A stretch of 64,000 bases of DNA from Streptomyces sp. ERV7 (GCF_001653515.1 NZ_LYOY01000040.1:124001-188000), one strand, 5' to 3'. Positions 52,873 to 62,548 are shown, numbered from the stretch's first letter. A program made the numbers and translations. Notes: generated by a model not told the origin, from the letters alone.

Positions 52873-53766
52873 TCAACGCGCCTCGGGCAGCCGGGCGCGG
52901 GCGTGGGCGATGAGCGCGGCCCCGGCCGGGCTGGTGGGGCCGCCGGTGCGCCAGGCGAGGGCGAGGCTGCCGTGGATGCGCGGCCGGTCGATCTCCACGA
53001 GGTGGACCTCCGCCTCGTTGGCGCGGGCCAGCGAGATCGGGATGAGGGCCACCCCGAGCCCCCGTCCGGCGAGTTGGGCCAGTACGTGCGGGTCGGCGGC
53101 CTCGAAGGCGATGTGCGGCCGGAACCCGGCCCGGGCGCACGCCGCCTCGACGACACTGCGCAGCCCGGTCCCCTGGGTGAGGCAGATCAGGGCCCGGTCG
53201 GCGAGCTCGACGAGGTCCACGCGGTCCCGGCCGGCCAGCGGGTCCCGGTGGCCGACGGCGGCGACCAGCGGCTCGTCGACGATGTCGTAGAGCGTGATGC
53301 CGGGCGGCCGGGTGCCGGTGCGGCCGATCACCGCGAGGTCGATACGGCCCGAGTGCAGGGCCTCCAGGAGGTGCTCGGAGCTGTCCTCGGTCAGCCCGAT
53401 CTCCACCCCCGAGTGCGCCTCGTGGAAGGAGGCGAGCAGCCCCGGCAGATCGATGGCCTTGCCCATGGAGATGACGGTGCCGATGGTGACCCGGCCGCGC
53501 ACCAGACCGCTGAGTTCGTCCACCGTCTGACGGACGGCGGCGACCGCGGCGAGCGCGGCCTGCGCCTGCGGCAGCACGGAGACCCCGACCGGGGTGAGCC
53601 GGACCGTACGGCTGGAGCGGTCGAGCAGGTCGTGGCCCAGCTCCCGTTCCAGTTTGCGCACTTGGGCGCTGACTCCGGGCTGGGCGACGTGCAGGGCCTC
53701 GGCCGCCTTGGTGAAGCTCGCCAGCTCGGCGACGGTGACGAAGTACTCCAGCTGACGCAGCTCCAT
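52873..53766 (-). CDS. LysR-family transcriptional regulator
   Basis: This 297-aa protein has an N-terminal HTH ELRQLEYFVTVAELASFTKA ... AQPGVSAQVRKLERELG, and a co-inducer domain from about residue 90 (GRVTIGTVISMGKAIDLPGL). It closes the phz cluster on the right, directly upstream of and co-directional with the phzB operon, and divergent from the SnoaL-like gene. It probably controls both by binding the palindrome at 53792 and possibly the 83-bp repeats. The effector may be a pathway intermediate. Confidence 0.92.
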   Translation of the reverse strand: MELRQLEYFVTVAELASFTKAAEALHVAQPGVSAQVRKLERELGHDLLDRSSRTVRLTPVGVSVLPQAQAALAAVAAVRQTVDELSGLVRGRVTIGTVISMGKAIDLPGLLASFHEAHSGVEIGLTEDSSEHLLEALHSGRIDLAVIGRTGTRPPGITLYDIVDEPLVAAVGHRDPLAGRDRVDLVELADRALICLTQGTGLRSVVEAACARAGFRPHIAFEAADPHVLAQLAGRGLGVALIPISLARANEAEVHLVEIDRPRIHGSLALAWRTGGPTSPAGAALIAHARARLPEAR

Positions 53767-53791
53767 AACTGCTGATTATAGTTCGCAGAAA

Positions 53792-53814
53792 ATGTAGATG
53801 TTGGACTTCTACAT
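53792..53814. promoter_or_regulatory. Probable LysR operator ATGTAGA-N9-TCTACAT
   Basis: A perfect 7-bp inverted repeat with 9-bp spacer lies between lysR (start 53766) and the SnoaL-like gene (start 53905). It contains the T-N11-A geometry expected of LysR sites. A second partial palindrome ATAACTGCTGATTAT (53766-53780) overlaps the lysR start and may be the autoregulation site. Confidence 0.75.
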
Positions 53815-53904
53815 ACGGACGGGCGCAGAGTGGACGTACCCGAGAACGGGAACCACCAGAGCCGGAACGCCGACCGAGCGGCTGCGCGTCGAGAGGACCG
53901 TCCG

Positions 53905-54288
53905 ATGGCCCAACACCCCACCCAGCCGCGCGCGTTCACATCTCCGACCACCCGGGCGGTGGTCGAGGCGTTCTTCGCCCGGCAGCGCGCAGGGGACCAC
54001 ACGGGCCTGCTGGACCTCTTCGCGGACCGCGTCGACTTCTTCGCGCCGGGCGCCGCGAACGCCGGGGCGCTCGGCCCGGGCTCCACCCGTTCGGACATCT
54101 CCCTCTTCTTCTCGACGCTCGGCAAGGTCCTCGTGCCCGACCGGGACTTCCTGGTCCTGGGCCAGGACGCGGTCGTGACCGGGTTCGCCCGCTGCGACAC
54201 GAGTCTCAACCCGATCGCCATGCACTTCACGGTGGCCGGAGCGAAGATCGGCCGCTGCCATCTGACGGAGGTCAGCACGAGGCTCTGA
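53905..54288 (+). CDS. SnoaL/NTF2-like protein
   Basis: The predicted protein is 127 aa from ATG 53905 with GAGAGGA 7 bp upstream; an upstream GTG 53830 lacks a good site. NTF2-fold pattern: TRAVVEAFFARQRAGDHTGLLDLFADRVDFFAPG, then DISLFFSTLGKVLVPDRDF. Such proteins are small cyclases, isomerases or resistance/binding proteins in metabolite clusters. It is the divergent partner of the LysR gene, so likely its direct target. It has no PhzB signature, so it is not a second phzB. Confidence 0.75.
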   Translation: MAQHPTQPRAFTSPTTRAVVEAFFARQRAGDHTGLLDLFADRVDFFAPGAANAGALGPGSTRSDISLFFSTLGKVLVPDRDFLVLGQDAVVTGFARCDTSLNPIAMHFTVAGAKIGRCHLTEVSTRL

Positions 54289-54470
54289 GGGCTTCGCGGC
54301 ATCCGGCATGGCGTACGACGCGACGTGGCGTCGTACGCCGTCCCCACTCCCTGACTTTCCGTCACTTCTCCCCCACCGCCCCGGCCAGGACGTGCTTCAC
54401 CCCCTGCCGAAGGGCGTCCGTCATGCCCTTCCCCGGGGACACATCCCCCAGGGACGTAAAGGAGTACTCA

Positions 54471-56063
54471 GTGAATGCCACGACCACGGCGAGGGGCGGG
54501 CGCGACAGCCGCACCGCCACCATCGTCATGGCCTGCGTCGGCGTGTTCGTCGCCTATCTGCCGGTCACCACGGTCTCGGTGAGCCTGCCGACGATCCAGC
54601 GCAGCCTCGACGCCTCGACCGCCGACCTGTCCTGGGTCACCGACGCCTTCGTGCTGCCGATGGCGGCACTGATCCTCACGGCCGGAGTCGTCGGTGACGT
54701 ATACGGCCGCCGCAAGGTCTTCCAGGCCGGGCTCGCCTTCTGTGCCATAGGCGCGGCGATAGCCCTGAGCGCCGACGGCTTCGGCAGCGTCGAAGTCCTG
54801 TGGACCGGCCAGGCGTTCGCGGGAATCGGAGCGGCGGCCCTGCTGCCCGCCACCCTCGGACTGATCAGCCACGCGGTGCCGAACCCGCGCGAGCGCTCCA
54901 AGTACGTCAGCATGTGGACCGCGTCCCTGATGGGCGCGCTGGCCGTCGGCCCGATGATCTCCGGCCTGATCCTGGAGAACGCGTCCTGGCGCTGGATCTT
55001 CCTGGCCCCCATCCCGGCCTCGCTGCTGACCATGGCGGCGGCCTCCCGTTACGTCGCGGACTCGCGCGCCGCCGGATCCCGCAAGCTCGACTGGCCGGGC
55101 CAGATCACGGCCGCGGTCGCCATCACGGCGCTGGTGTACGCGGTCATCGAGGGCGGCGGCGAGTCCTTCTCCGAGACGCGCGTGCTGGTGGCGCTGGCCC
55201 TTTCGGCGCTGGCGCTGGTGGCCTTCATCGTCACGGAGCTGCGCAGCGCGAGCCCGATGCTCGACCTGAAGCTGTTCCGCTCGCCCGCGTTCAGCGCCAC
55301 GGCGCTGGTCGCGATGATCAGCTTCCTCGGCCTGATCGGCTTCATCTTCGTCCTCAGCCTGTATCTGGGCCAGGTGCAGCAGCTCGGCACGCTGGACGCG
55401 GGCTACCGGATGCTGATGTTCACGTTCACCGCGATGGTGGCGGGACCGATCTTCGGCCAGATCATGCACAAGGTGTCGGCGCGGATCCTGATCACGACGG
55501 GCCTGCTGCTGGCGACGGGCAGCCTGCTGTCGCTGACGTCCATCGACGCCACCACCTCGTTCGCCGATCTGGCGTGGCGCCTGATCATCCTCGGGATCGG
55601 CTTCGGCGCGGTCTTCGCTCCCATGACGGCGACGGCGATCAACTCCGTACCGCAGCAGCTGGCGGGCATGGCGGCGGCGGGCAGCAACGCGTTCCGCCAG
55701 GTCGGGGCGGCGCTCGGCCCGGCCCTGATGAGCGCGCTGCTCACCACCAAGGTGACCGACGCGCTGCCGGGCCACCTCTCGGACGCGGGCCTGAGCGCTC
55801 AGGCGCAGCACCAGGTGACGGGCGCGGTCGACAGCGCGGGGTTCGGCGCGGTGCACGGCATCGACCTGGGCGCGGACACGCCCCGGATGCTGCACGCGTT
55901 CAGCCAGGCGTTCATCGACGGCATCCACCTGTGCCTGGTCATCTCGGCGGCGGTGATGCTGCTGGCGGCGGTGGTCAGCGCGGTCCTGCTGCGCCGCCCG
56001 CGCCCGTCGGCCCCGGCGCCGGCGCCGACGCCCCGCGTGGAGGAACCCGCCCTGAACCACTGA
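54471..56063 (+). CDS. MFS exporter, EmrB/QacA (DHA2) type
   Basis: The predicted protein is 530 aa from GTG 54471 with AAAGGAG 7 bp upstream. About 14 TM segments; TM1 VFVAYLPVTTVSVSLPTIQ, motif A GVVGDVYGRRKVFQ, TM5 motif C region MGALAVGPMISGLIL. It would export a drug or metabolite by proton antiport. It lies 183 bp after the SnoaL gene on the same strand, so it may be the phenazine exporter, though a separate promoter is possible. Confidence 0.9.
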   Translation: MNATTTARGGRDSRTATIVMACVGVFVAYLPVTTVSVSLPTIQRSLDASTADLSWVTDAFVLPMAALILTAGVVGDVYGRRKVFQAGLAFCAIGAAIALSADGFGSVEVLWTGQAFAGIGAAALLPATLGLISHAVPNPRERSKYVSMWTASLMGALAVGPMISGLILENASWRWIFLAPIPASLLTMAAASRYVADSRAAGSRKLDWPGQITAAVAITALVYAVIEGGGESFSETRVLVALALSALALVAFIVTELRSASPMLDLKLFRSPAFSATALVAMISFLGLIGFIFVLSLYLGQVQQLGTLDAGYRMLMFTFTAMVAGPIFGQIMHKVSARILITTGLLLATGSLLSLTSIDATTSFADLAWRLIILGIGFGAVFAPMTATAINSVPQQLAGMAAAGSNAFRQVGAALGPALMSALLTTKVTDALPGHLSDAGLSAQAQHQVTGAVDSAGFGAVHGIDLGADTPRMLHAFSQAFIDGIHLCLVISAAVMLLAAVVSAVLLRRPRPSAPAPAPTPRVEEPALNH

Positions 56064-56215
56064 CCCCGCACGTGCTCCGGTACGGCTCCGGCGGGTCCGG
56101 GGGGTGGTGGGCTGGGACGGTTGCTGCGGGGACAAGAAGGACTCCTGTTCAGGGGCAGGGGGGCTGGGCGGGTGCACGGTGGTGGTCACGCGCCCGGCTC
56201 CCATCATCCCGGAGT

Positions 56216-57037
56216 TCAGGGCGCCTTGAACAACGTGGGGAAGCGCGGTGCCAGCCAGGGTTTGCGGCCCCAGGCCAGCACACGGCCCCGGGCGATGGCC
56301 GCACGGGGGTCGGCCCGGCCCAGCGCCATCAGCAGGAACGTGACGGGCTCGATGTGGATGGTGCAGTCCGGGCGGCCCGCCGGCCGTTCGCCGACGCAGG
56401 CCACACCGTCGGTGAACTCCACACCGAACCGGGCGCCGCCCCGCAGCCGGACGGTGTACCGCGCGTCGCGGCCCGCCGCGGCACCCGCGTCGACCACCCG
56501 GGGCATCGCCGCGAGCAGGAACGGCAGGGTCAGCTCCACGCGCCGCCGGTCGAGCATGTGCGGGCGGCCCACCGCGCGGGCGATGTCGTAGCCGTGGCCG
56601 AGCATGTGCGTGAGCAGATACGCGCCCAGGGTCGGCAGGTCCATGGTGCCCATCGGGGTGGTGAGCGGCCGGGCCCCACCCGGGTCCGCCGCGCCCGCCG
56701 CGTCGAGGTAGGCGGTCGCCCGGGCCACGATCATCGCGGCCAGCGGCTCGGCCGCCCGTTCGCCGAACTCGGCCAGGGCGCGCGCGTTGGCCGCCGCGAT
56801 GCTCCCGGGTGTGCCGTCCCCGTGCTCGCGGCCGCCGCCCGCCGCGATCTCGGCCATCAGCTGGTTGGCCTGCGCCAGGTGCGCCGCCGTCTCCCCCAGC
56901 GTCCACGCGAGACCCGGTACGGGGACGCTCGTGTCACGGGCCCCGCGCAGCAGCAGGGCGATGTCCTCGGCGGTGCCGCGTATCGCGTCGGCGAGCCCCG
57001 GAGGCAGGGTGTTCCCACTCGACTGGTGTGCGCTCAT
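56216..57037 (-). CDS. Mycothiol-type maleylpyruvate isomerase family protein
   Basis: The predicted protein is 273 aa from ATG 57035. The N-terminal DinB-like metal-binding helical domain has VPGLAWTLGETAAHLAQANQ and YLLTHMLGHGYDIARAVG (His residues for metal). The C-terminal SCP2-type domain has YTVRLRGGARFGVEF and FLLMALGRADP. Members bind mycothiol and act as isomerases or thiol transferases. The substrate is not given by context. Confidence 0.8.
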   Translation of the reverse strand: MSAHQSSGNTLPPGLADAIRGTAEDIALLLRGARDTSVPVPGLAWTLGETAAHLAQANQLMAEIAAGGGREHGDGTPGSIAAANARALAEFGERAAEPLAAMIVARATAYLDAAGAADPGGARPLTTPMGTMDLPTLGAYLLTHMLGHGYDIARAVGRPHMLDRRRVELTLPFLLAAMPRVVDAGAAAGRDARYTVRLRGGARFGVEFTDGVACVGERPAGRPDCTIHIEPVTFLLMALGRADPRAAIARGRVLAWGRKPWLAPRFPTLFKAP

Positions 57038-57194
57038 GGCGCCGGAGCCTGCCCCAGCCCGTGCCACCTGTCCAGGGCCGGGCGGGCCCGATCACACCGT
57101 GGCGAAGATCCACGGGTATCGACAGGAGCCGCGCGGGTCGTACACAGTGGCCTCCCGTCCGTCGTGACCGAGCCAGCAGCGCCGAGGAGCCACC

Positions 57195-58562
57195 GTGACC
57201 AAGTGGGCAGGCCGGACCGCCACCGAGATCGCCGAGGCCGTACGGCAGAAGGTGGTCACACCCCGCGAGGTGGTCGCCGATCACCTGGCCGCGATCGCCG
57301 CGCGGAACGGGCGCGTCGGCGCCTTCCGCGTGGTGCGCGCCACCGCCGCCCTGGCGGAGGCGGACGCGGTGGGGGCACGCCCGGACCTGTCCCGGCTGCC
57401 GCTCGCCGGTGTTCCGGTGGCCGTCAAGGACAACCTGCCGGTACGCGGTGAGTCGACCCGCAACGGCTCCGCGGCCACCCCAAAGACGCCCGCGACCGAG
57501 GACCATGTCACCGTCGCCCGGCTGCGGGAGGCGGGCGCGGTGGTGGTGGGGCTCACACACGTACCGGAGTTGTGCGTCTTCGGGACCACCGACGGGGTGC
57601 ACGGCATCGCCCGCAACCCCTGGGACCCCTCGCGTACGGCGGGCGGCTCGTCGGGGGGCAGCGCGGCCGCGGTCGCGGCTGGTCTGGTGCCGCTCGCGCT
57701 CGGCAACGACGGTATGGGCTCCCTGCGGATACCGGCCGCGCACTGCGGTCTGATCGGCCTCAAGCCGGGCACCGGGCGCGTGCCCGTCGACCTCGGCGGT
57801 GCCTGGTTCGGGATGTCGGAGAACGGGCCGCTGGCGACGACGGCGGCCGACGCGCGGCTGATGTTCTCGGTGCTCGCGGGCGAGACACCGGCCGGCGACG
57901 ACCCGGCGGGCCCGCCGCGCGCGCTCAGGATCGCCGTCTCCACCCGTAGCCCGATCGCCGGAGTGCGCGTCGGCCGCGCGTACGCCTCGCTCGCCCGCCA
58001 GGCGGCCCGGGCGCTCGTGGAGGCCGGGCACCGGGTGTCCGCCGCCCATCCGCCCTACCCCCTCAGCTTCGGCACGGTCATCCTGGCCCGCTGGACGGGG
58101 GGCACCGCGCAGGACGCCGAGCCGCTCGACCCGCGGCTGCTCGCCCCGCGTACCCGGCGCCACGCGGCCGTCGGGCGGGCCGCCGGACGGCTGGGGATGC
58201 TGCGCGCGGACCACCGGGGCGCGCTCAACAGGCGGCTCGGGCCGTTCTTCGAGGAGTACGACGTCCTGCTGACGCCCGCGCTGGCCCGCCGCGGCCCGGC
58301 CGCCGACGCCTGGCACGAGCGCGGCTGGCTGGCCAACGTCCTGGTCAACACCGCCTGTTCGCCGATGACCCCGCCGTGGAACCTCTCCGGCCACCCGGCC
58401 CTCGCGATGCCCTTCGGCTCCCTGCCGACGGGACTGCCCGGCTCCGTCCAGCTCGTCGGCCGGCCCGGCAGCGAGCACCAGCTCCTCGGCCTGGTGGCCC
58501 AGTTGGAGCGGTCCCGCCCGTGGACGCGCACCGCGCCGGCCACCGGTCGGGGCAGGGGCTGA
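57195..58562 (+). CDS. Amidase (amidase signature family)
   Basis: The predicted protein is 455 aa from GTG 57195 with GAGGAG upstream. Catalytic Lys in PVAVKDNLPV, cis-Ser region TAGGSSGGSAAAVAAGLVP and the usual GxDGxGSxRxPA stretch as GNDGMGSLRIPAAHCGLIGL. The Ser-cisSer-Lys triad is complete. It hydrolyses an amide in the cytoplasm, substrate unknown. Stand-alone gene divergent from the DinB-type gene. Confidence 0.9.
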   Translation: MTKWAGRTATEIAEAVRQKVVTPREVVADHLAAIAARNGRVGAFRVVRATAALAEADAVGARPDLSRLPLAGVPVAVKDNLPVRGESTRNGSAATPKTPATEDHVTVARLREAGAVVVGLTHVPELCVFGTTDGVHGIARNPWDPSRTAGGSSGGSAAAVAAGLVPLALGNDGMGSLRIPAAHCGLIGLKPGTGRVPVDLGGAWFGMSENGPLATTAADARLMFSVLAGETPAGDDPAGPPRALRIAVSTRSPIAGVRVGRAYASLARQAARALVEAGHRVSAAHPPYPLSFGTVILARWTGGTAQDAEPLDPRLLAPRTRRHAAVGRAAGRLGMLRADHRGALNRRLGPFFEEYDVLLTPALARRGPAADAWHERGWLANVLVNTACSPMTPPWNLSGHPALAMPFGSLPTGLPGSVQLVGRPGSEHQLLGLVAQLERSRPWTRTAPATGRGRG

Positions 58563-58725
58563 CCGGGAGCGCACTCCACTCCGTAGATGAAGCTTCAACC
58601 GTACGGCGCGGCAGGCGAGTTGGCGGACCGTCAAGATGACTGGCGCCGGGCGCACATGGCATGATCGGCCTTCGCGTTACTCCCGAGTAACGACCCCCCT
58701 CCTCCCATCCGAAGGTCACATCTAC

Positions 58726-60120
58726 GTGCGCACGTTCACCACACGTCTCCTGGTGCCCGGCCTGGCCACGCTGGCCCTCGCCGCCACCGGCTGCTCCTCG
58801 TCCGGGCACAGCGGCGCGGCGGCCCAGCCGGGCAGCACCGCCACCACCGCGGCGGCCGCCGACGGCACGCGGCAGCTCGACGTGGCCGCCGCGCCGCAGG
58901 AGGCGTCCGCGCCGACGGCGGTGGCCCGCACCGGTAGCGGCAAGGGCCGGCCGGAGAAGTCCTCGCTGAAGGTCGCCTCCTACGACAAGACCAGCCGACG
59001 GGCCGTCATATCCGCGGCCCCGCAGCGGCACACCGGTACGCCCAGCCACTCCCCCGCGCCGGACAAGCCCGTCGCCGTCGGCGACGTGATCGCCAGCGCT
59101 CCGGCGCCGGGCGCCCCCAACGGACTGCTCGCCAAGGTCACCGAGGTCGTCGGGAAGACCGACCGCGGCACCGAGGTGAAGACCGCCTCCACGACGCTGG
59201 CGTCGGTCCTCAAGGACGACAAGGCCGACGGCAAGGTCCCGGTCGACCCGTCCTCGGTCAAGGTCGAGCCCCTGATGAAGGGCGTCACCTTCTCCTGGGC
59301 CAAGACCAAGGGCCTCACGTTCGGGCCCAAGGGCGCCAAGCTCCCCCTCGGCAATCTGCGCCTGGACGTGAACGCCGCGGTGGACACCGCCAAGGACGCC
59401 CCCGCCTCCGCCGGCGCCTCGGTCTCCGGCTTCGTCCAGCTCGCCCCCGAGGTGGAGTTCTCCTACGACGGCAGCTCCGGCGGCCTCGCCCCGCGCTCCG
59501 CGTTCCTCGGCATGAGCGGCGACTGGTCCTCGCAGTGGGCGCTCAAGGGCCGCGCCGCCGCGAGCACCGGCGCCCCCAAGCGCATCCCCTTCGCCAAGCT
59601 GCACAGCGCGCCCGTCATCCAGGTCGGCCCGGTCCCCGTCGTCGTCAACCTCGACCTGACCTGCTACGTCCAGGTCGAGGCCGACGGCCGCGTCACGCTC
59701 GACGTCCAGCAGGACGTCAAGGGCGACTTCCGCGTCGGCGGCAGCTACGCCGCCGGCAAGGGCTGGACCCCGGTCAGCACCTCCGCCGTGCACAGCTCGC
59801 CGGTGACGGCCACCGTCGCCGCGGCCGGGCGTGTCAAGGGCGCCCTCGGCGCCGAGGCCTCCGTCGGCCTGTACGGGGCCGTCGGCGTCAGCGCCGACTT
59901 CGCGCCCTATCTGCGCGGCGAGGCCGACGCGAAGGCGACCGCGTCGACCGACGGCAAGGCGTCCGTCTCGGGTGCCTGGGCCGTGTACGGCGGGTTCGAC
60001 CTGAGCGGTCAGCTGCACTTCCAGCTGTCCCTGTTCGGCACACCGATCATCGAGCGCCGGATTCCGCTCGGCGCGCTGCACCGCGAGTGGCCGCTGGCGA
60101 GCGGGCACGCCCAGAGCTAG
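58726..60120 (+). CDS. Large exported lipoprotein of unknown function
   Basis: The predicted protein is 464 aa from GTG 58726 with GAAGG 10 bp upstream. Signal peptide RTFTTRLLVPGLATLALAA followed by lipobox ATGC. Ser/Ala/Thr/Pro-rich linker, then a beta-rich domain (about 150-460) with repeated AxASVxGxVxLxPE-type strands, for example SVSGFVQLAPEVEFSYDG, and an end FGTPIIERRIPLGALHREWP. I do not recognise the family. It is probably surface-anchored and elongated. A very strong hairpin follows. Confidence 0.75.
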   Translation: MRTFTTRLLVPGLATLALAATGCSSSGHSGAAAQPGSTATTAAAADGTRQLDVAAAPQEASAPTAVARTGSGKGRPEKSSLKVASYDKTSRRAVISAAPQRHTGTPSHSPAPDKPVAVGDVIASAPAPGAPNGLLAKVTEVVGKTDRGTEVKTASTTLASVLKDDKADGKVPVDPSSVKVEPLMKGVTFSWAKTKGLTFGPKGAKLPLGNLRLDVNAAVDTAKDAPASAGASVSGFVQLAPEVEFSYDGSSGGLAPRSAFLGMSGDWSSQWALKGRAAASTGAPKRIPFAKLHSAPVIQVGPVPVVVNLDLTCYVQVEADGRVTLDVQQDVKGDFRVGGSYAAGKGWTPVSTSAVHSSPVTATVAAAGRVKGALGAEASVGLYGAVGVSADFAPYLRGEADAKATASTDGKASVSGAWAVYGGFDLSGQLHFQLSLFGTPIIERRIPLGALHREWPLASGHAQS

Positions 60121-60165
60121 GCGCTCGGCCGCCCACACGGCGGAACCGCACGACGACACGGCCCC

Positions 60166-60217
60166 GCGCCCCGGGGCCGGGGGCCCCACGAGGTGCGGGC
60201 CCCCGGCCCCGGGGCGC
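60166..60217. terminator. Hairpin terminator, perfect 21-bp GC stem
   Basis: From GCGCCCCGGGGCCGGGGGCC at 60166 to its exact reverse complement ending at 60217, with a 10-base loop. It follows the lipoprotein gene and precedes ATTCTTGCTGT, the start of the spoIIE-like promoter. Confidence 0.9.
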
Positions 60218-60265
60218 ATTCTTGCTGTATCACCTACCGCGCGGCGCGCGGACGAGGGCAGACCG

Positions 60266-62548
60266 ATGACTGAGAGCGCCGAGAGCCGGCGCTGGGCGCC
60301 GGGAAAGCTGACCGCACTGCTCACCGGGGCCGTGGCGGAGGCCATGCGCGCCGTCGGCGGCCATGTGGGCGGCGTCTACCTGCGCTCCAGCACACCCGGG
60401 CTCCTGCGGCTCGCCGTGCTCGCGGGGCTGCCGGGACCACTGTTCCGCCCCTGGTGGCGCATGCACGTGGACCGGCCGTTCCCGGTGGCCGACGCCCACC
60501 GCCTCGGCATCGAGATCCAGCTCGCCGACCCCACCGAGACCATGCGCCGCTACCCCCAGCTCGCGGCCGGGCTGCCGTTCCGGTTCGGCTCGGTGTACGT
60601 ACCGGTGGTGGGGGCGTCGACGGCGTACGGGGTCCTCACCGTGCTCTGCCCCGCGACCTCGGACGCCGGCTCGGCGCCCCGCGACCGCGACCGCCTCACG
60701 GAGGCGGCACAGGGCCTGGGCGCCGCCCTCCTGGAACTGGAGGCGGACGGCCCCACGGTCGTCTGGGACGGCGAGCCGCTGTGCGTACCGCCCCCGGCCA
60801 ACGGCGCGTCGACGGGTCACGCGGACGGTGACGCGGCCGGGGACCGCGCGGCCGACCTGCTGCCCGAGGGCGTCTTCACCCTGGACGGCCTCGGGCTGAT
60901 CACCTACGTCAATCCGCGCGCCGCGCTGCTCCTGGGCCGACCGGCCGGTGAACTGCTCGGGCAGTCCCTGTGGCACGCGGTGCCGTGGCTGGAGCAGCCC
61001 GCCTACGAGGACCATCTGCGCGGCGCACTGCTGTCGAGGGACCCGGTCCACTTCCAGGTCAGACGCCCGCAGGCCGCCGACGGCGGGCCGGGTTCCGGGG
61101 AGCGGTACGGCGACCGGCTCTCCCTGTCCGTCTACCCGGGCTCCGACGGTCTGACCTTCACGGCGGTCCCCCTGGGCCGGGAGGCGGACGCCGCGGGCGC
61201 CGCCTCCCTCCCCGACGGCACCGCCGGAGCCGGGCAGGAGCGGACCGACCCGCCGTTCGGGCCGCTGACGGCCCCGGGCGCGGTGGAGGACGGCGCGGCC
61301 CCGCTCACCGCCCCGGTGAACGGGACGGACTCCCTCTACCCTCCGGTCTTCCTCGCCCTGGCACTGAGCGAGGCGGTCACCGCCCGCCAGGTCTCCGCCG
61401 TGGTGATGCAGGAGCTGCTCCCCGCGTTCGGCGGCCGTCGCCTCGCCATCTACCTCCTCCAGGACCGCCATCTCTACCTGGCCTGGGAGAGCGGCTTCCC
61501 CAAGGGCTTCCTCGATCCCTTCGACGGGGTGGCGCTGGATGTGCGGCTGCCCGGCGTCGAGACGCTCACCAGCGGCCGCCCGCTCTTCTTCGAGTCCATG
61601 CAGCAGCTCGCGGCGGCCTATCCCGGTATCGCCCTCGACGCCGAGCAGGGCGCCCGCGCCTTCCTGCCGCTGATCGCCTCCGGCCGCCCGGTCGGCTCCT
61701 GCATCCTCGGCTTCGACCGGCCGCGCGGCTTCAGCCCGCAGGAGCGCACGGTCCTCACCGCGCTCGCCGGGCTCGTCGCGCAGGCCCTGGAGCGGGCCCA
61801 GCGCTACGACACGGAGGCGGCCCTGGCCCGCGGCCTCCAGGCGGCCCTGCTCCCCCACCGCCTCCCCGTGCACCCCCAGGTGGAGACGGCGGGCCGGTAT
61901 CTGCCCGGCACCCAGGGCATGGACGTGGGCGGCGACTGGTACGACGTCGTCGAGGCGGGCGACGGTCTCGCCCTGGTCATCGGCGACGTCCAGGGGCACG
62001 GCGTACAGGCCGCGGCGACCATGGGCCAACTGCGCAGCGCCGTAAGGGCCTTCGCGCTCGGCGGGCATCCGCCCGAGGAGGTCATGAGCGGCACCAACCG
62101 GCTGCTCATCGACCTCGACCCGGGCCAGTTCGCCAGCTGCTGCTACATCCGGCTCGACCCGCTCACCGGCGAGGCCCGGGCGGCCCGCGCCGGACATCCG
62201 CAGCCGCTGCTGCGCCACCCCGACGGCCGCACCGAGGTCCTGGACCTGCCCGGCGGCGTGGTGCTCGGGGTGGCCCCGGACGCCGTGTACCCGGTGGTGG
62301 ACCTGCACCTGGAGCCGGGAGCGGTGCTCGCCCTGTACACCGACGGGCTGGTCGAGCGGCCGGGCACGGACATCGACGAGGGCATCGAGCGGCTGCGCGC
62401 GGCCCTGGCCCGCGCCGCCACCCCCACCCGGCGCACCGGCCCGTCCCTGGGCGGCACCGCGGACCTGCTCATCGACGAGGCCCGCCGGACCACCGACCGC
62501 CCGGACGACATCGCGCTCCTGCTCACCACCCGCCGCGCCACCCGCTGA
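60266..62548 (+). CDS. SpoIIE-type PP2C phosphatase with PAS and GAF domains
   Basis: This 760-aa protein has a GAF-like N-terminal domain (about 5-170), then PAS (LLPEGVFTLDGLGLITYVNP, about 200-290), a second GAF (about 360-510: ALSEAVTARQVSAVVMQELL; GARAFLPLIASGRPVGSCIL), and the C-terminal PP2C/SpoIIE domain with metal-binding Asp in GMDVGGDWYDVVEAG, VIGDVQGHGVQAA, LYTDGLVERPG and DRPDDIALLL. Such proteins dephosphorylate anti-anti-sigma factors in response to redox, light or small molecules. No anti-sigma genes are adjacent, so partners are unknown. Confidence 0.92.
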   Translation: MTESAESRRWAPGKLTALLTGAVAEAMRAVGGHVGGVYLRSSTPGLLRLAVLAGLPGPLFRPWWRMHVDRPFPVADAHRLGIEIQLADPTETMRRYPQLAAGLPFRFGSVYVPVVGASTAYGVLTVLCPATSDAGSAPRDRDRLTEAAQGLGAALLELEADGPTVVWDGEPLCVPPPANGASTGHADGDAAGDRAADLLPEGVFTLDGLGLITYVNPRAALLLGRPAGELLGQSLWHAVPWLEQPAYEDHLRGALLSRDPVHFQVRRPQAADGGPGSGERYGDRLSLSVYPGSDGLTFTAVPLGREADAAGAASLPDGTAGAGQERTDPPFGPLTAPGAVEDGAAPLTAPVNGTDSLYPPVFLALALSEAVTARQVSAVVMQELLPAFGGRRLAIYLLQDRHLYLAWESGFPKGFLDPFDGVALDVRLPGVETLTSGRPLFFESMQQLAAAYPGIALDAEQGARAFLPLIASGRPVGSCILGFDRPRGFSPQERTVLTALAGLVAQALERAQRYDTEAALARGLQAALLPHRLPVHPQVETAGRYLPGTQGMDVGGDWYDVVEAGDGLALVIGDVQGHGVQAAATMGQLRSAVRAFALGGHPPEEVMSGTNRLLIDLDPGQFASCCYIRLDPLTGEARAARAGHPQPLLRHPDGRTEVLDLPGGVVLGVAPDAVYPVVDLHLEPGAVLALYTDGLVERPGTDIDEGIERLRAALARAATPTRRTGPSLGGTADLLIDEARRTTDRPDDIALLLTTRRATR

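Noticed and set aside
53905..54288. Second phzA/phzB copy
   Set aside because: It shares only the NTF2 fold; none of the PhzA/B signatures (FTEDGVGG, REFMNPNQQLRALG) are present.
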